Notes: a model not told the origin generated them from the sequence alone. Shown: positions 45,470-57,483, counted from the first letter of the stretch. The stretch: DNA of 64,000 bases from Phytophthora sp. 'mugwort' (GCA_033558025.1 JAUCEF010000013.1:3775001-3839000), one strand, 5' to 3'. A program made the numbers and translations.

Positions 45470-46610
45470 CCAATAAAAAACCCGGTACGGAAGCGTGACG
45501 GACTGACTGACGGGAAACTCTGTTTGATGTTGTTAGATAGCTGCTTCCGCGAGTACCTGAGACAATAGGACCCATACAAACAGTGAAACACTGTATTGGG
45601 ATGTGCATGTTGCCTGGTAACTACTTCCTCCATCTCGACTAGATTTCTGCCGCGCTTTGCACAACCTAATCATCACCAGCAAAACAAAGTGTTAGATCTT
45701 CCTCGTGCACCATTTACCCAAGCCATTCCACGTATAAACTTGCCTTCAGATGGTCTGGTAGCAAAACGAAATCAAAGGACTCCGTTAGATTTCACGACCG
45801 AACAGCGTGAATCGAGGACACCAGAAACGCACCAAACCAGGCACTGGGCACCCAGTCGCTTACACGCCGTAGAGCCACAGGTCCCTCGCCAACACTGTGC
45901 GCTTAGCGCTTCCCGTGCGCTTGTTTGCTACGTGGCGCTTCGGCTCCACTTGCTGCGTCGTTCACCGGATGAAACGCAAAGTTTGACGGGTTACTGGTGC
46001 AGTAGTAGACCTGGTCCAGTGTTTCTCGCTTGAGTTCTGCCCTAGAGAAAGCACATCAAGCTCAAAACGCAAGGCATCCACCACGAAGAAACCCTTACAA
46101 ACTTGTGCGCGTGCTGGAAAGTTCTCCTCTGAGGCTTGTTGGGGCGCAGAAATGAAGAGTTATGCTTTGTCCAATCAGAGTACAAGGTCGATTTACTGTC
46201 GGTTCGGCAAACCAGAACAGGAATCGATATCGCTGCTGGACACACGAGGGCTAAGAAAACGATACCCTTTCCAGCCACAAAAGGAGTAAAAGTCAGCTTT
46301 TAGGTCAGTTCATCAACTCTTACAGGTCACACCCACGCCTCCTGCGCCTTCGTCGAAGCTGTCTGCTGCCGCTTCGAAGTCCTTTCGCCTTGCTTGACAC
46401 TAGCGCGTTTTGGACGGCTTCCTCTTCTAGCAGACTTCGCGTAAGAATTTGCCCATCAGTCTTCCTTCGCTGCCGCTTTTTTCCTTTCGTACTCGAGCTG
46501 GAAATACCAGGATTTCCAGCTTCACGGTATCGGACACTTGAACCCAGGCAGTACCACGATATGGTGCTGGCAGTCCGTTCTTTTCGAAGTTGGCCAGCTT
46601 CGCATGCATG
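45470..46610. other. Unassigned repeat-like DNA
   Basis: Open frames on both strands (for example 45596-46033) show no recognisable domain. It is probably decayed transposon sequence between the Tc1 and pogo remnants. Confidence 0.3.
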
Positions 46611-46615
46611 TTCAC

Positions 46616-47721
46616 TCATAAGAGCGGGAAGATACCGCAACTACGAAACCCAGCAGAGAGGTTGGTGCCATTCGGTCGTTGCTCCACGCCAGGGTGGCTC
46701 ATCCCAATGCTGTCTGCTTGTCGATACTTGCCTTTCCAATAGTAGGCAGCAATCCGTCGACGAATACCTTGAGGCTGTTTATCCAGAGATTGTAGCAGAT
46801 GCGTTCCATTAGTAGGTAGGCACACCAGATAATTCCAAGAGAGTCTGCGACGTCGAAAATTGGCAGGGATTTTTTATGTGGGAGGAGCAGCCGTTCATCA
46901 TGAGCGGGAGTGGCCTTCGAATAGGAGTAGGAACGGACTTTGCAAATATGATAGCCATCGCGCAAATCGCGTGGTCGGCATAAATGCTTTCTTTGTAGTA
47001 ACACCGGCGCCTAGTATCTGGCACGTATCGAAAATGACGCTCTCACCAGGAAAAATAAAAGCGGCGGGACCACAAAGACACTAGCACTATCGCACGCAAT
47101 AAAAACTGCGGTGGACGTTTGTTTTTGCATCCTTATGCCACACGTTTGTTAAGCCCTTGGCTGTAACCACCTGCTTGTGCTTACGCGCCGTCTTAATGGT
47201 GGTTTCGTCTACGTTGAGGACGTGAGGCCCCGCACCGATAGGTCGCTTTCAGCAACCTCATTGCGGGCCTTCGACACAGACTGAGATGACCGGAGCGTGA
47301 GAGACGTATAGATCTCCAAAAAGCAGCGTAGCGATCCCGCCCCCACGGTCAGGCCACACACCAGCTGCGTGATCTGCTGCGCCTTGTCCAGCACATCATG
47401 GCGGCCGACGCGGTGCCCAGACTTCTGACGGGAAAGCACCCAATCTCGGATGCTGTCCTCCACTTCCGGTGGCAACAGCGGTGGTGGGCTGCAGCGTTCG
47501 ACTCGGCCTGACATCCTTTGCGGGCAACAGCTACGTATTTTTTGAACGTGCGGAGAGGAATCTTTGTGTTGTTGCTGGTTCTCTTTACCTCGGCCCCTGC
47601 GAGGACGAGCCGGACAGTTACGTCCTGTTCCGCATCGCTGTATTTGGTGCGCTGGCCCTCCTCGACGGCTGGGACTAGTAGACGAGCGCGGCGGGAAACG
47701 AACAGCTGTCTCCGCTAACAA
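46616..47721 (-). pseudogene. pogo/DDE1-type transposase, broken
   Basis: Reading on the minus strand, 47721-47209 has an Arg/Pro-rich start and then a CENP-B-like helix-turn-helix region (PEVEDSIRDWVLSRQKSGH, SLTLRSSQSVSKARNEVAES). Remnants of the DDE domain follow: NGCSSHIKNPC near 46890 and TNGTHLLQSLDKQPQG near 46800. The central catalytic part is missing or out of frame, with stops between 47200 and 46830. Pogo-type elements move by cut-and-paste; this copy cannot make transposase. Confidence 0.6.
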
Positions 47722-48194
47722 GTCCTTGAGGTTTTGACCAACAAATTAGCTGTTTTAGTTTTGTCGAGTCAATACGGCTACGTGATGGGTTCATTGTTCA
47801 CATTGGTCAAATGATGGGGCGACTAAACTGACAAAGACTACGAAACTGACCATTTGCCTTAGTAATGTTGGCTACGTCACTTAGTGGTACTTGGGTACAC
47901 CATTCTGAAAAGTGACTTGGCACTCTTCATGTAGCCCCGTTACACCCTCCCCACTTAGGTTTGGTTTACCGACCATCCAGGACGAGTGAAAGGAAGTCGC
48001 TGTCTTTTGACTCTTCAATTCGAAAGACATCGAGTTCGCTGCGGTTAGTTTCGCAGCTGGCTCATTTCCGTTTGAGCCCCGAGCACTTTCACGTGCTCTC
48101 TTCTTCTCGGCTTCCACGTCAGCTTCAAGAATGACCAAGACTCGGTCCAGCGCGGTGCGAAAGCGCCGGCTAAGCCTGTTCTTTCAAGCAGCAG
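47722..48194. other. Short non-coding gap between pogo and gypsy remnants
   Basis: No gene recognised. A minus-strand open stretch (48138-47881) is Lys/Ser-rich without a known domain. Confidence 0.3.
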
Positions 48195-50071
48195 TTGAAG
48201 AGCTCTAAGCCGTCTGACAAAGACTCTGCTACTAAGGGATCCACCAAGGTGGCATCCAAGGTGACTCCCAAGGCGCCTGAGCCGCCCGCGGAGGATGATG
48301 AGCTCCTCGTGGATACGAAGAGGCCTCAGACAAGTCTACCATATCGTGGGGCAACAATGACCTCCGGGATCAGCTCATCAAGGAATCTGACAGTGATCCG
48401 AGTCAGTCCGATTCGCGCGGGCCTCGTACCCCGCTGTCCAGCCACCACAGCGACGATGACGACAAGCCTAAAATGCCTGAACGTCAAGGGAGGCCTGGAT
48501 CACCCAAGGAGGACGAAGAGAAACCTTGGCCTCCGATCAAGAACTTGACCCTCGCTGAGGCGTCTGCCCGTATCAAGGCTGTTAAGGCTGCAGCAGCCTC
48601 ACACGTCAGCTGTAGGAGATGGACTGCTTCACGGTCGCCAGAGTTGGGGACGATCAGTTACACTGAGAAGGGCCTCTTTAGCTCTTCTTCCGACGAGGGC
48701 TAAGTGGGTCGAGAGATCTCTAACGATCTCAACGGGCAGCCGTCGGCATACCAGCCTGCTCGTCAAAAGGGAGTGCGTGTCCCGGCGACCCAATCGCCTA
48801 CGAAGGAATATTCTTCTCCTTGCCATGGGGACCGCATTAGGCTCCCCGGTATTTCCCTCCAGAGGCGCCTCCCGGAGCAGACACATACTTGGTTCAGCTC
48901 TAGTCACGTCGTCTTCCCCTCGGCGGGGCTCTTCCAAGGCGCGTATGAGCGCCATCTGGTGGCCAAGCAGCCCAGGGGCAGCGATTTCAAGTCGCGGTGC
49001 CCCAGTTGGCCAGTTTGCATGGAACTTGGGCTCGCAGAGCAGCACGATATTTGCTGCTATGGATGTGATAAGCTAGGGTACTTGGCAAGTGCCTGTCTTG
49101 GGAACAACGAAAACATTTCCCTACCAAGCCCATCGCGTTCAAGGGCCGCTGCCTTTACTAGCAGCTCCATGGGTGGGGGAACGCAGGACACCAGTAGGGG
49201 CGGGGGTCCCTACTGGGGGGATCTAAGTCTTCATGAGCTATGCGCGGGTGGCGCGCACAATGAAGACTTATCCCCTGAGAGTCTGTGCACTCTTGAATCG
49301 AAGAAAAGCAGCGTTGGGCTGCTACTAGAATACGTAAATAATCGGGGATATACACATCCCTTCAGAGGCTTGACTAACTCCGTGGCGTCGAAGAACTTCG
49401 CATGCCGCCAGGCTGTTGTAGAGAACAGCAACAAGTTGTCCGATAATTTACGGAAAGCAAAGGCAACGGAACAGACAGAACGGTGATTACCGTTCCCAAG
49501 TTCCCTGTGGATCTAGCTGTGAAGTTCGATGACTTCGACAGCATGGAGCAAGTTACTGTCCGAGAGATGGACAAGCATGACTTGATCTTGGGTATGCCCT
49601 GGCTCGAGAAACATGAGCCATGGATCGATTGGCGAAACAACGCCATCGGGGCCAGCCGGCCCGCTGTTACCGGCAGAGCCTTGGCGAGTCATGTTCCCAC
49701 CTCTGTCAGCAACTGGGGCGCCCGAAAGGGGCGCCGGGAACCAGTGAATTTTTGGGAGCTGCCGACGTATTGAGCGACTCCCTAGGAGCGGTGGTAGTAG
49801 AAGCTGCACCTGATCGAGTGCGGCTGTCCTTACCTGATAGCCCTCAACCCCCGCCGGACCGGCAGCCAAGGCTTCAAGAGTGGCGGTGCTAGGTGGCACC
49901 GACCAGGTGGGTAACCTAGGTCCACACCAAGTCACCCAGACAAACTGGCGAGGAAGACGCAAAATGCGCTTCCTGTGTGGGTAACCTTCTTCCACACCAG
50001 GTCGCCCAGACCTTAACTGAAGAAGAAGTGGCGGAATGCACTTCTTGTGTGGGTAACCATGTTCCACACGA
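48195..50071 (+). pseudogene. Ty3/gypsy retrotransposon fragment: gag zinc knuckle and aspartic protease, broken
   Basis: Several plus-strand frames in series: a Lys/Ser/Pro-rich gag-like part (48195-48700), a knuckle remnant (CCYGCDKLGYLASACLG, 49055-49105), and a retropepsin-like C-terminal block (MDKHDLILGMPWLEKHEPWI, 49567-49626) followed by WRNNAIGASRP, typical of gypsy proteases in oomycetes. The protease DTG triad lies in the broken part and is not seen. No reverse transcriptase or integrase follows, and no LTR pair was found. This is a truncated, dead copy. Confidence 0.65.
49905..50071 (+). repeat. Tandem repeat, ~70-bp unit, 2.3 copies
   Basis: GTGGGTAACC ... TCCACAC units start at 49907, 49977 and 50049. 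The first two full units share TCCACACCA(A/G)GTC(A/G)CCCAGAC and end in (C)TTCCTGT/CTTCTTGT. It sits just after the gypsy protease block. Confidence 0.6.
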
Positions 50072-50612
50072 AGCCCTATGCTTTGGACGTCGTCAATGAG
50101 ACGTCCACAGACGTGGGTAACGAAGTATCACGTCACGGTCGCCATCGACGACATAGTCGACACCGCAAGTCGCGTCTGAAGTCCCTTCAGACTGGAAATC
50201 AAGCGAATCGCAACCCAGGGCCCCGGTTCTTCCGACGCGGCCAGTCGAAGAGTGTTATCATATCCTCGACGTCGAGACCGGTCAAGCCAGGCGGAATCCA
50301 GCAAAAGGCATCAAATTTCGCAACCAGGCATAAGGGATGGATTGTCACCCTTATCATTGGTGCTGCAAATGCTGGTTACACGACGTGTACGAGGGCTCAT
50401 GGTGGTCATGCCAGCAACGGTGATAGGCTATCACTGATAGCAGTAGTAGTGATATGGGATGGTAGTGACGTATTAGCGCTATTTCTTACCTTAATTCGGT
50501 GTCTAGAGTAGGACTATCCGTTTCTACTATCGCTATCGGAATCACATGGAAATAGGGCTCCATCTATGCCATCACGCCTTTGTTTCCACTTAAGTAGCAT
50601 TCCCTCCCTTCC
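50072..50612. other. Non-coding region upstream of the CRN gene
   Basis: No gene recognised. Open frames are Arg/His-rich without domains. A short low-complexity stretch with repeated TATC/GATA occurs at 50420-50540. Confidence 0.35.
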
Positions 50613-50630
50613 CTCTCATTCAAGAATCTG
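50613..50630 (+). promoter_or_regulatory. Possible oomycete initiator (Inr-like) before the CRN start
   Basis: A pyrimidine-rich run CCCTCCCTTCCC leads to CTCTCATTCAAGAATCTG, which resembles the oomycete Inr consensus (TCATT followed by CA and A/T bases), about 35 bp upstream of ATG 50654. Confidence 0.35.
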
Positions 50631-50653
50631 GCGCCGCGGAAAAGATAGTGGAG

Positions 50654-51663
50654 ATGACACTGATGTGCGCGCTGGTTCCAGAAGGGAGCGTCTTCCCCCT
50701 GGTCATTGACACGAGCAAGGTGGTGGGCCTCTTGAAGGACGCGATCGCAGAAAAGCTGAAGTACACTGGGCGAGCCGACAAGCTGCAGCTTTTCCTGAAG
50801 AAGGAAGGCGACGCGTGGCTGAAAGGTGACGATCCTGCTGCGCTGGAGTTGGAAGAAGGAAATACGCATCAAGACATTCAAAAGGTGATCGATGGCGAGA
50901 AGATGAAGGCTACGTGGGAAATTAAGGACGTGTTGACAGCAAACAGCATGACCAAACGGAAAGGGCGCACTCCAAAGTCGAGGCAAATCCGCGTGCTGGT
51001 GGGTGGATCCGAAGGATGCAGTTGGTTCAATGAGTGAGGCTTCCGTGACGATGCAAATGGCGAAAACAAATCGACCACCTACGCGATCAAGCTATGCAGA
51101 AGAAACGCAAGCACTATGTTCATTCGAAGCTGAACTCGACCAGGGCAGGGAGCTTTTGGCAAAATGGAATATTCAGGTGGACGTTGTGCGTACAGTTTCA
51201 TATGCCGCTAGAAAACAGACTCAGATTGACGCTTTCAAGTGGGGGAGCATTAGTGATAAATGTGGTCATGAGATCACGCTCACCGAGGAGCTTTGCGTCG
51301 GTGGCCGCGATATTGAGCTGAAGGGACGCACGGATCTCCTCATACTGAGTGATGTCGTCAAGGACAACTCGTCTGATGCGCGGTATTTTCCAGAAGTGAA
51401 GTTGCTGATTGAAGTGGAGAGAGCGGTCACACCAAGCTTCGACTTTCAGGCAATGTCAGAGCTGATCGCTCTGGATTTGATCGTCAACTACCCCGTGATG
51501 GCACTGCTTACTGACTTGAACGGTATGTGGCTGTTCTTTTGGGTCTCGGAGCATCGGACGACACTATGACATCGCCAGTATATTAGGTCCCGACGTGGAC
51601 ATGGCGCGTGCTGTGGCTAGGCAGGTCATTCGATCTATTCCCACGTTAAGTCATTTCAGCTGA
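50654..51663 (+). pseudogene. Crinkler (CRN)-type effector gene, frameshifted
   Basis: From ATG 50654 the protein begins as CRN N-termini do: a ubiquitin-like header, then LQLFLKK in place of the LxLFLAK translocation motif, [11 protein letters not shown] (DWL domain) and RVLVGG at the position of HVLVxxP. This frame ends at 51037. A second frame overlapping from 51003 carries an effector-like C-terminal domain with KGRTDLLILSD, LLIEVERA and [18 protein letters not shown], and a third frame from about 51565 to the stop at 51663 carries its last ~30 residues. So there are two frame breaks, at the header/C-domain junction and near the end. CRNs act inside host plant cells, usually in the nucleus. 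The Asp...Glu-x-Glu pattern loosely recalls PD-(D/E)xK nucleases, but this is weak. It could be a pseudogene, or the breaks could be sequencing errors. Confidence 0.7.
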
Positions 51664-52080
51664 TTCTCGCTTGGCATGCTGCATTAATAATTGATTTTTC
51701 TTCTGATAAATATAAAGTCTACAATATATAAAGATTACTTACTCTCCTGAACGATATCATCCTAATAAAGAGCGCATTTTCAAATGTAAATCAGAAGCGC
51801 TACTATATAAAAACGAGAGAAACCCGCATCGCTAAGCACTGGGAGTATGACGAGAAGCATCGCGAGCAACTTAATGCTCAAAAGCGCAAGTCCTATGCAA
51901 AGAAACGAACTTAATCAACGTAAAAGCGAACCTAATATTGAAAACGAACTTAATTAATTAGTTAATTAATTCAAGTTTTTTTTAATGTGAGACTGAATAC
52001 AAAGACGAACCTAAGCGAAGAAGTATATAATATAAAGTCGACCACGCAGCTAATAAATATAGGCAAAGATATATAGTGAC
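51664..52080. other. A+T-rich junction between CRN gene and Polinton
   Basis: A strongly A+T-rich segment with a near-perfect palindrome of TTAATTAATTAGTTAATTAA (51951-51972) and four CGAAC(C/T)TAA motifs (51907-52015). A short basic reading frame (51800-51915) ends in KRKSYAKKRT. No terminal inverted repeat could be confirmed because the element's other end is outside the window. Confidence 0.4.
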
Positions 52081-55000
52081 CATGTTTGGTTATGAATTTG
52101 AAGGACTAAGGAAATTAAATATGCACCCAATCAAATGGGGAGGTAGATACCGAGTCAAGGTTAAAGGTAAAACCGGTAGAATGACGTATAATAGCAACTT
52201 ATCGCGCCAGCAACCTAAAGCGTGTAGCTGAGCTCTATAAAGTTGACATCGACAAGCTGAAGAAGTACATATCTGAGGACTACAAGGCCGACCCCAAATA
52301 TCGGTGTTACAAGGGGACACACATGGAGTCGCACTTGTATCCAGGCTGGTGAATTCTACGGCAAGCTCGAGAACGTACTTGAGAGTCAGAAGAATGCTTT
52401 TAAGATCAATATTGTTCTCGGATATGATCTCATCAGCAAAGATGATGATAGTTTAGTCAATATTGGCATCCAAACATCGGTAATACGGCTGTATTCGATA
52501 ATCCTGTTGCCATTAACAGCAAGACGGATATTCATAAGAAGGTAATTCTGAGATCGTTCGATGGAGTTAGCCGACAAGCTTAACTATCCATCAAGTGGAT
52601 CAGGGCCATTACTGGATTCAAGATTTATATCTATCATCGCGAGTATGCCCTCGGTGGCGATAACAGTGCTATCATTCCCAAGATCATCCGCGACAACAAG
52701 CATGTTATCAATTTTCTTAAGACAAGCAATAAGTGTGTCTTCCATTGCATTGCCTACCACGCCCGATCAGATTCGAAGAGAGATTATCGGAGAATATGCT
52801 GAAAAAGGCATTCAATCGATACTGTTCTTATAAGGGTATTAGCTACTCGACGAGGCTCTTCCGCAATTTTAAGCCGATCATCTTCTGCAGCTCGATGAAT
52901 GGAGAATTTCTTCAAGCTCAGCATTCATGTATACACCATGGATGTGGAGTCGGGAAATATTGAATGCATCTGCCCGTCGGATAAGAAATATGAACGTCTC
53001 AGTATTTTATCTCACGAGAATCATGCTCTCTACATCAGTAACCTGGACATGCTCCAAAGCAAATATCAGTGTCCAAAGGGTGAGACGATTTTCGTTAGCT
53101 CCGACAAGCTTAATAATCATAAGAAGAACCAATGTGAGCTTCGTTAATATTGAGAGTTTTCCGGTTGAGCCAACTATCTACAGACCGCCTCAGAACACTA
53201 TAAAATCGATGCGTACGAAGTACTACATTAAGCATATTGATCACTACATTGATCACGTCATCGTGTATGATTTTTTGAGGCCACTTTAAAGCCGACGGGT
53301 ATCCAACATCGTGAAAGCACTGTTTTCACGAATGAGCATATTTCTGTTTCAGTATCGGTAGCTGACAGTCTGTCCGGGCGAGTACGTTGTTTTGTTAATG
53401 CTGAGACGAAAGCTTTGCTAATATATATGCTTAACTACATTAAGGAAGTTTACACATTCAGCAGTACAACGTATAAAAGTATGCCTCCCGTCTACAGAAG
53501 ATTATTAAAGCTCATGGTTTTAGTGGTATGGAGATCCCTGGTTTAATGCTTGGGAAGAAGTACTCAATGGATGACGTTGATAACTGGATCAAGGATGGAA
53601 CGTATGCCAATTTCTTCGATTTCCATAACAAAATTGTTCGGAAAGGAGAGGTCTGATTACGGCAACATCAAACAACAGCTCGATCAAGTACCAGTATTGG
53701 GGTTTAACTCTGGTCAATTTGATTAAGATCGACTTGGTTGCGTCATTGGTATAGAGAACATCAAATCGTGATCAAGTACCCGAGCTACATGTGCATCGCT
53801 ACCTCAGATCTGAAGATGCTTGATATTAGCAACTACGCTGCTGCTGGAACAAGCTATGAGAAGTATCTTAGTACATATCTAGGTCAATGTGAGGGCAATG
53901 ACAAGATTCGCTGTGTTTGTGGTCTTGCTAAAGGGTATTTCCATATGAACACATCAAATCATTTGATGTACGCAATCAGACTTCTCTTTCTTCTAAGTCG
54001 GATTTTAACAGTGATTTCCGAGAAACAGGCATTAGTAACGTGGAGTACGAACGAGCCAAGTTCGTTTGGAAACATTAAAAGATGAAAACAGCCAGGGATC
54101 TCCTGATCTGGTATAATAACCTAGATGTGGTACCATTCATTAAAGCTATCGAGGCTCAGCGCGAACTTTCTAAGCGTTTTGATTTCGACATGTTCACTTT
54201 CGGGGTCTCGCTTCCGGGTCTCTCGGAAAAGGTTATGTATCAAACCTGCTTCAACGAGCTTCAACACCCTCTAAAAGTACCTGCTAAACCTTTTAGATTC
54301 TCAGCTAAGTGTATGAATGGCTACAAGCACCCAGATGTCAAGCGTGAATTCAATATGACTCTTGATCACTTGGACAATTTGCTTAAACGGCAAAAATATC
54401 TTTGTGGTCTATGCTGGTGTCAGCTTACTGTCGATTATGCTTCAGCCCATCGGGTCAATAACAAGTTGGGGCATATTGACGGTAATGTTCTCATCGCATG
54501 CGTTCATGCAACGGCGCACGCAAGAGCATGTCTCTCAGTGGGTTCAGATTCAAGAAGCTACTTGAATTTAGCTAAAACAACTTGTGTTCTCGATTGATCG
54601 TGATGAGAAGGACATATAAAAGGTAAAACGAAGGCCAATATCGCCGGCGGACCATCAATAATCTTCAATCGCTACGCTGAACGCAGCGAGACACAAAATC
54701 GTGGTGATAAGATTTGTAAGAAGATCATTGGATACGACGCTAATGCACTATACTTATGGACGCTCGGTAATGAGATGCCGTGCGGGAGATTGACCACTAT
54801 CGAGACTTATCCAGGTATTGCCGAAGACATGAAGGCTGACAAGATATTTGGGTTCCCCGAATGCGACATTCGTACACCAGAGCACCTAAAAGAATAGATG
54901 ACACCAATTTTTAAGAATACTCTAATCGATTGCACCAATGAGACCATCATTGGTTCACACATGTATGAGTACAATCAGACTCGTGGGAAAAGCCGAGCAA

Positions 55001-56010
55001 AACGAGCTCGTAAGGTGATCGGTAATTATTTCGGTGAGAAGATTCTTATCTACGTACCGCTTCTCAAATGGTATCTAGCCCACGGGATGGAAATAACAAA
55101 AACGTACTCCTTTATAAAGGCCAGCTCTCACAAGGCGTTTGCTCCATTTAATGGATGCTGTGTCGAGCGCACGCCGTGTCGGTGACGAAGATAAGGGTAA
55201 GGCTATGATTGATGAGATGATGAAGTTGGTTGGCAACTCTTCTTTTGGACGATCGGGCATGGACATGAGTAAGCACAAACAAGTCAAATATGAGTCTAAG
55301 GAGGCTAAGATCAAGTGCGTATTGAGCACTTCACGTTTCATGGATTGGAGAGCTAAACGATTCTTGTGAGATCTATGAAGAAACGGCGTTTAAATATCAA
55401 AAACCCAATTCATTTGTCCATTGCCATCTACGAGCTTGTTAAGCTACGCACGCTTGGGCTCTACTACGATTGCATTGACTTTTACTTCGATCGAAGCGAT
55501 TTTCAATACCAAGAGATGAACGCGGACTCTGCCTACATCGCTTTTAGCTGCAACAAATCATTTGAAGAGTGCATCAAACCTGAGTTACGTGAGCATTATG
55601 AACAGCACAAGTACGATTGTTTCCCGCGCGACTATAACAAGGAAGTAGCTAAGTTTGACCATCGAGCCCCTGGTTCATTCAAGGATGAATGGTCGGGCGA
55701 TGCCATGGTCTCACTATCGAGTAAGAACTATATTTGCTATCTTCCAGACGAGTTATATAAGGTAAAGGTTTCAACTAAGGGTGTACAGCAGAGTCGGGGT
55801 CGCAATGGGAATGTACTTACCCATTGGGGTTTGAGTCAGTTGTTCGCGATCGTGTCACACTTCGGGGTACTAACAAGGGATTTAGGGGGGGTTGCCAAAA
55901 CAAAACTAAATCAATTATCACATACAGTCAGACCAAAACTGCATTGTCATATTTCTATGACAAACGACAGGTGGCATCGGATGCATATCGACGACCCCGC
56001 TTAATATTTC
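52081..56010 (+). pseudogene. Polinton DNA polymerase B (protein-primed type), broken
   Basis: The N-terminal part is in pieces from 52083 (MFGYEFEGLRKLNMHPIKWGG). A zinc-finger-like block follows (YQCPKGETIFVSSDKLNNHK, 53071-53130), then an exonuclease-like segment (KMLDISNYAAAGTSYEKYLS, 53812-53871). A Cys/His-containing insert occurs at 54398-54540 (CGLCWCQLTVD, then NKLGHIDGNVLIAC). Polymerase motif A is GYDANALYLW (54730-54759). The motif-B-like block is KLVGNSSFGRSGMD (about 55223-55264). Motif C, normally DTD, reads NADS (55519-55530). At least eight stops or frame shifts lie in the region. The enzyme would copy the element using a protein primer; this copy cannot. Confidence 0.8.
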
Positions 56011-56084
56011 GGGAAAAAGCTTTGGTCGGAATAGGAAGTCTATACATTTTTTTAGTTGATTACAATATACCTAGTATGGCTGAG

Positions 56085-57130
56085 CTCCTGAAGAAGCTAT
56101 ACTATGATCCAAAACCGGATATGTTGCTGCTCGAGCTCTGTATGAGAAAGCGAGCGAATTCGATCCCACAATAACGTTCAAAATAGTGAAGGAATGGTAT
56201 GAGACTCAGCCAAACATTCAGCGCTTTCAAGTGCAGAAAAGACAATACGATGGGTTCAAGATCGCGTCCCATAATCCAAATTCATGGCAGATGGATCTCG
56301 GCTTTTGGGAAACCCGGCCAATACTGACATATATCAATATCAACTCACGAATTGGCAACGCGAAGTTATTAAAAAATAAGACTGCATCGATCGTAATGAC
56401 TGCGCTAAAACCTTTCATTCGATCCCATGAGGCAGACATCATTACCAGCGACAATGGGATGAGTTCATCAACAAACTAAGCACAAGCATGGTTTAAATCC
56501 AAAAATATCGAGCACTACAACAACGAGCCAGGAGATCACGGAACGATGGGAAAATCGACTGACTTAACGGAACGATAAAGCAGAGGCTAACTAAGATATC
56601 ACCCAAGAAGATGACACAAAAGCTTATCAGCGACATTATTGTTAGCTATAACGATATTATTCACAGATCTATTGAAATGACCCCATACGAGGCCAAAGTA
56701 AGGTCATGGAGCCGGAGCTGAATCACAATCAAGCGGAAGCTGATAAAGTTGACAACGAATTGAAGTAGGAACACATGTTCTATACCGACTCAAGAAGCAA
56801 ACATTCAGCAAAGCGTCAGCTCGCTGGAGCAAGGCTGTGTATACGATCGTCGGAATAGATGGTTATCGAGTACAAATCTAGTCCAGAAATGGTCATACGC
56901 TTTACAAGGCGGCAAATGATGTAAACATGATACAATCAGAGGCAACGGATGCCACTATTAATCGTGGGGATATCCTTGAAGCTGAGAAGACATCAAATCA
57001 CAAAATGATGAAGAATAAGAAGCACAAACTCTTAATCAAATGGATCGGTTATGATGATTCAACGTGGGAGCCACAAGACAATCTCAGCTTGATCAACAAA
57101 AACAGAAGATCAACTCTCGAAAAGGAGTAG
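56085..57130 (+). pseudogene. Retroviral-type integrase with C-terminal chromodomain, broken
   Basis: Reading pieces: a zinc-binding-like N-terminal part (LKKLYYDPKPDM), the catalytic core with WQMDLGFW (first Asp, 56294), and ITSDNGM (second Asp, 56450) followed by a stop at 56477. A remnant of the Glu region (HGTMGKSTDLTE, 56540-56575) and IIHRSIEMTPYEA (56660-56696) follow. The last open piece (56927-57130) is a chromodomain: KKHKLLIKWIGYDDSTWEP. Polinton integrases with chromodomains are known and may steer insertion to marked chromatin. Four or more breaks make this copy inactive. Confidence 0.78.
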
Positions 57131-57285
57131 TGGGCAATAGATATATAAACTTCGAGACATCAGCTTGGAAATAAATTTAATAAAGACATCATCTGTAAGC
57201 TTGACTCAAGTATATTATCAGCGACAATTGTTTTTGTACGAGCTTTAATATGCGACTATATATATATAGACTCTAAATAAAATAA

Positions 57286-57483
57286 ATGTGTGCGAAGTGC
57301 TTAGATAAAGATCGCGAGCTTGTTAAGATATGGCGAATGTTATGGATAATTCAGGAAGTATGCCGCATTCAAAACGAGTTGCTGAATCTTGATGCAGTAT
57401 CCAGTTTTCGCACAACTGTTCTTAATCGAAAATATCAATGTGAATTGGAAGCAATCTTTGGCGTTCTTATTTTTATGTATTAA
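57286..57483 (+). CDS. Small unknown Polinton open frame
   Basis: 66 codons from an ATG (MCAKCLDKDRELVKIWRML) with no recognised domain. A Cys pair is near the start and the C-terminus is hydrophobic. It lies between the integrase and the next small frame, on the same strand. It could be a real small gene or part of a broken larger one. Confidence 0.25.
   Translation: MCAKCLDKDRELVKIWRMLWIIQEVCRIQNELLNLDAVSSFRTTVLNRKYQCELEAIFGVLIFMY

Noticed and set aside
51290..51440. Firm assignment of the CRN C-terminal domain as a PD-(D/E)xK nuclease
   Set aside because: GRTD and IEVE only loosely fit; the lysine is missing and the strand order cannot be judged without a profile search.
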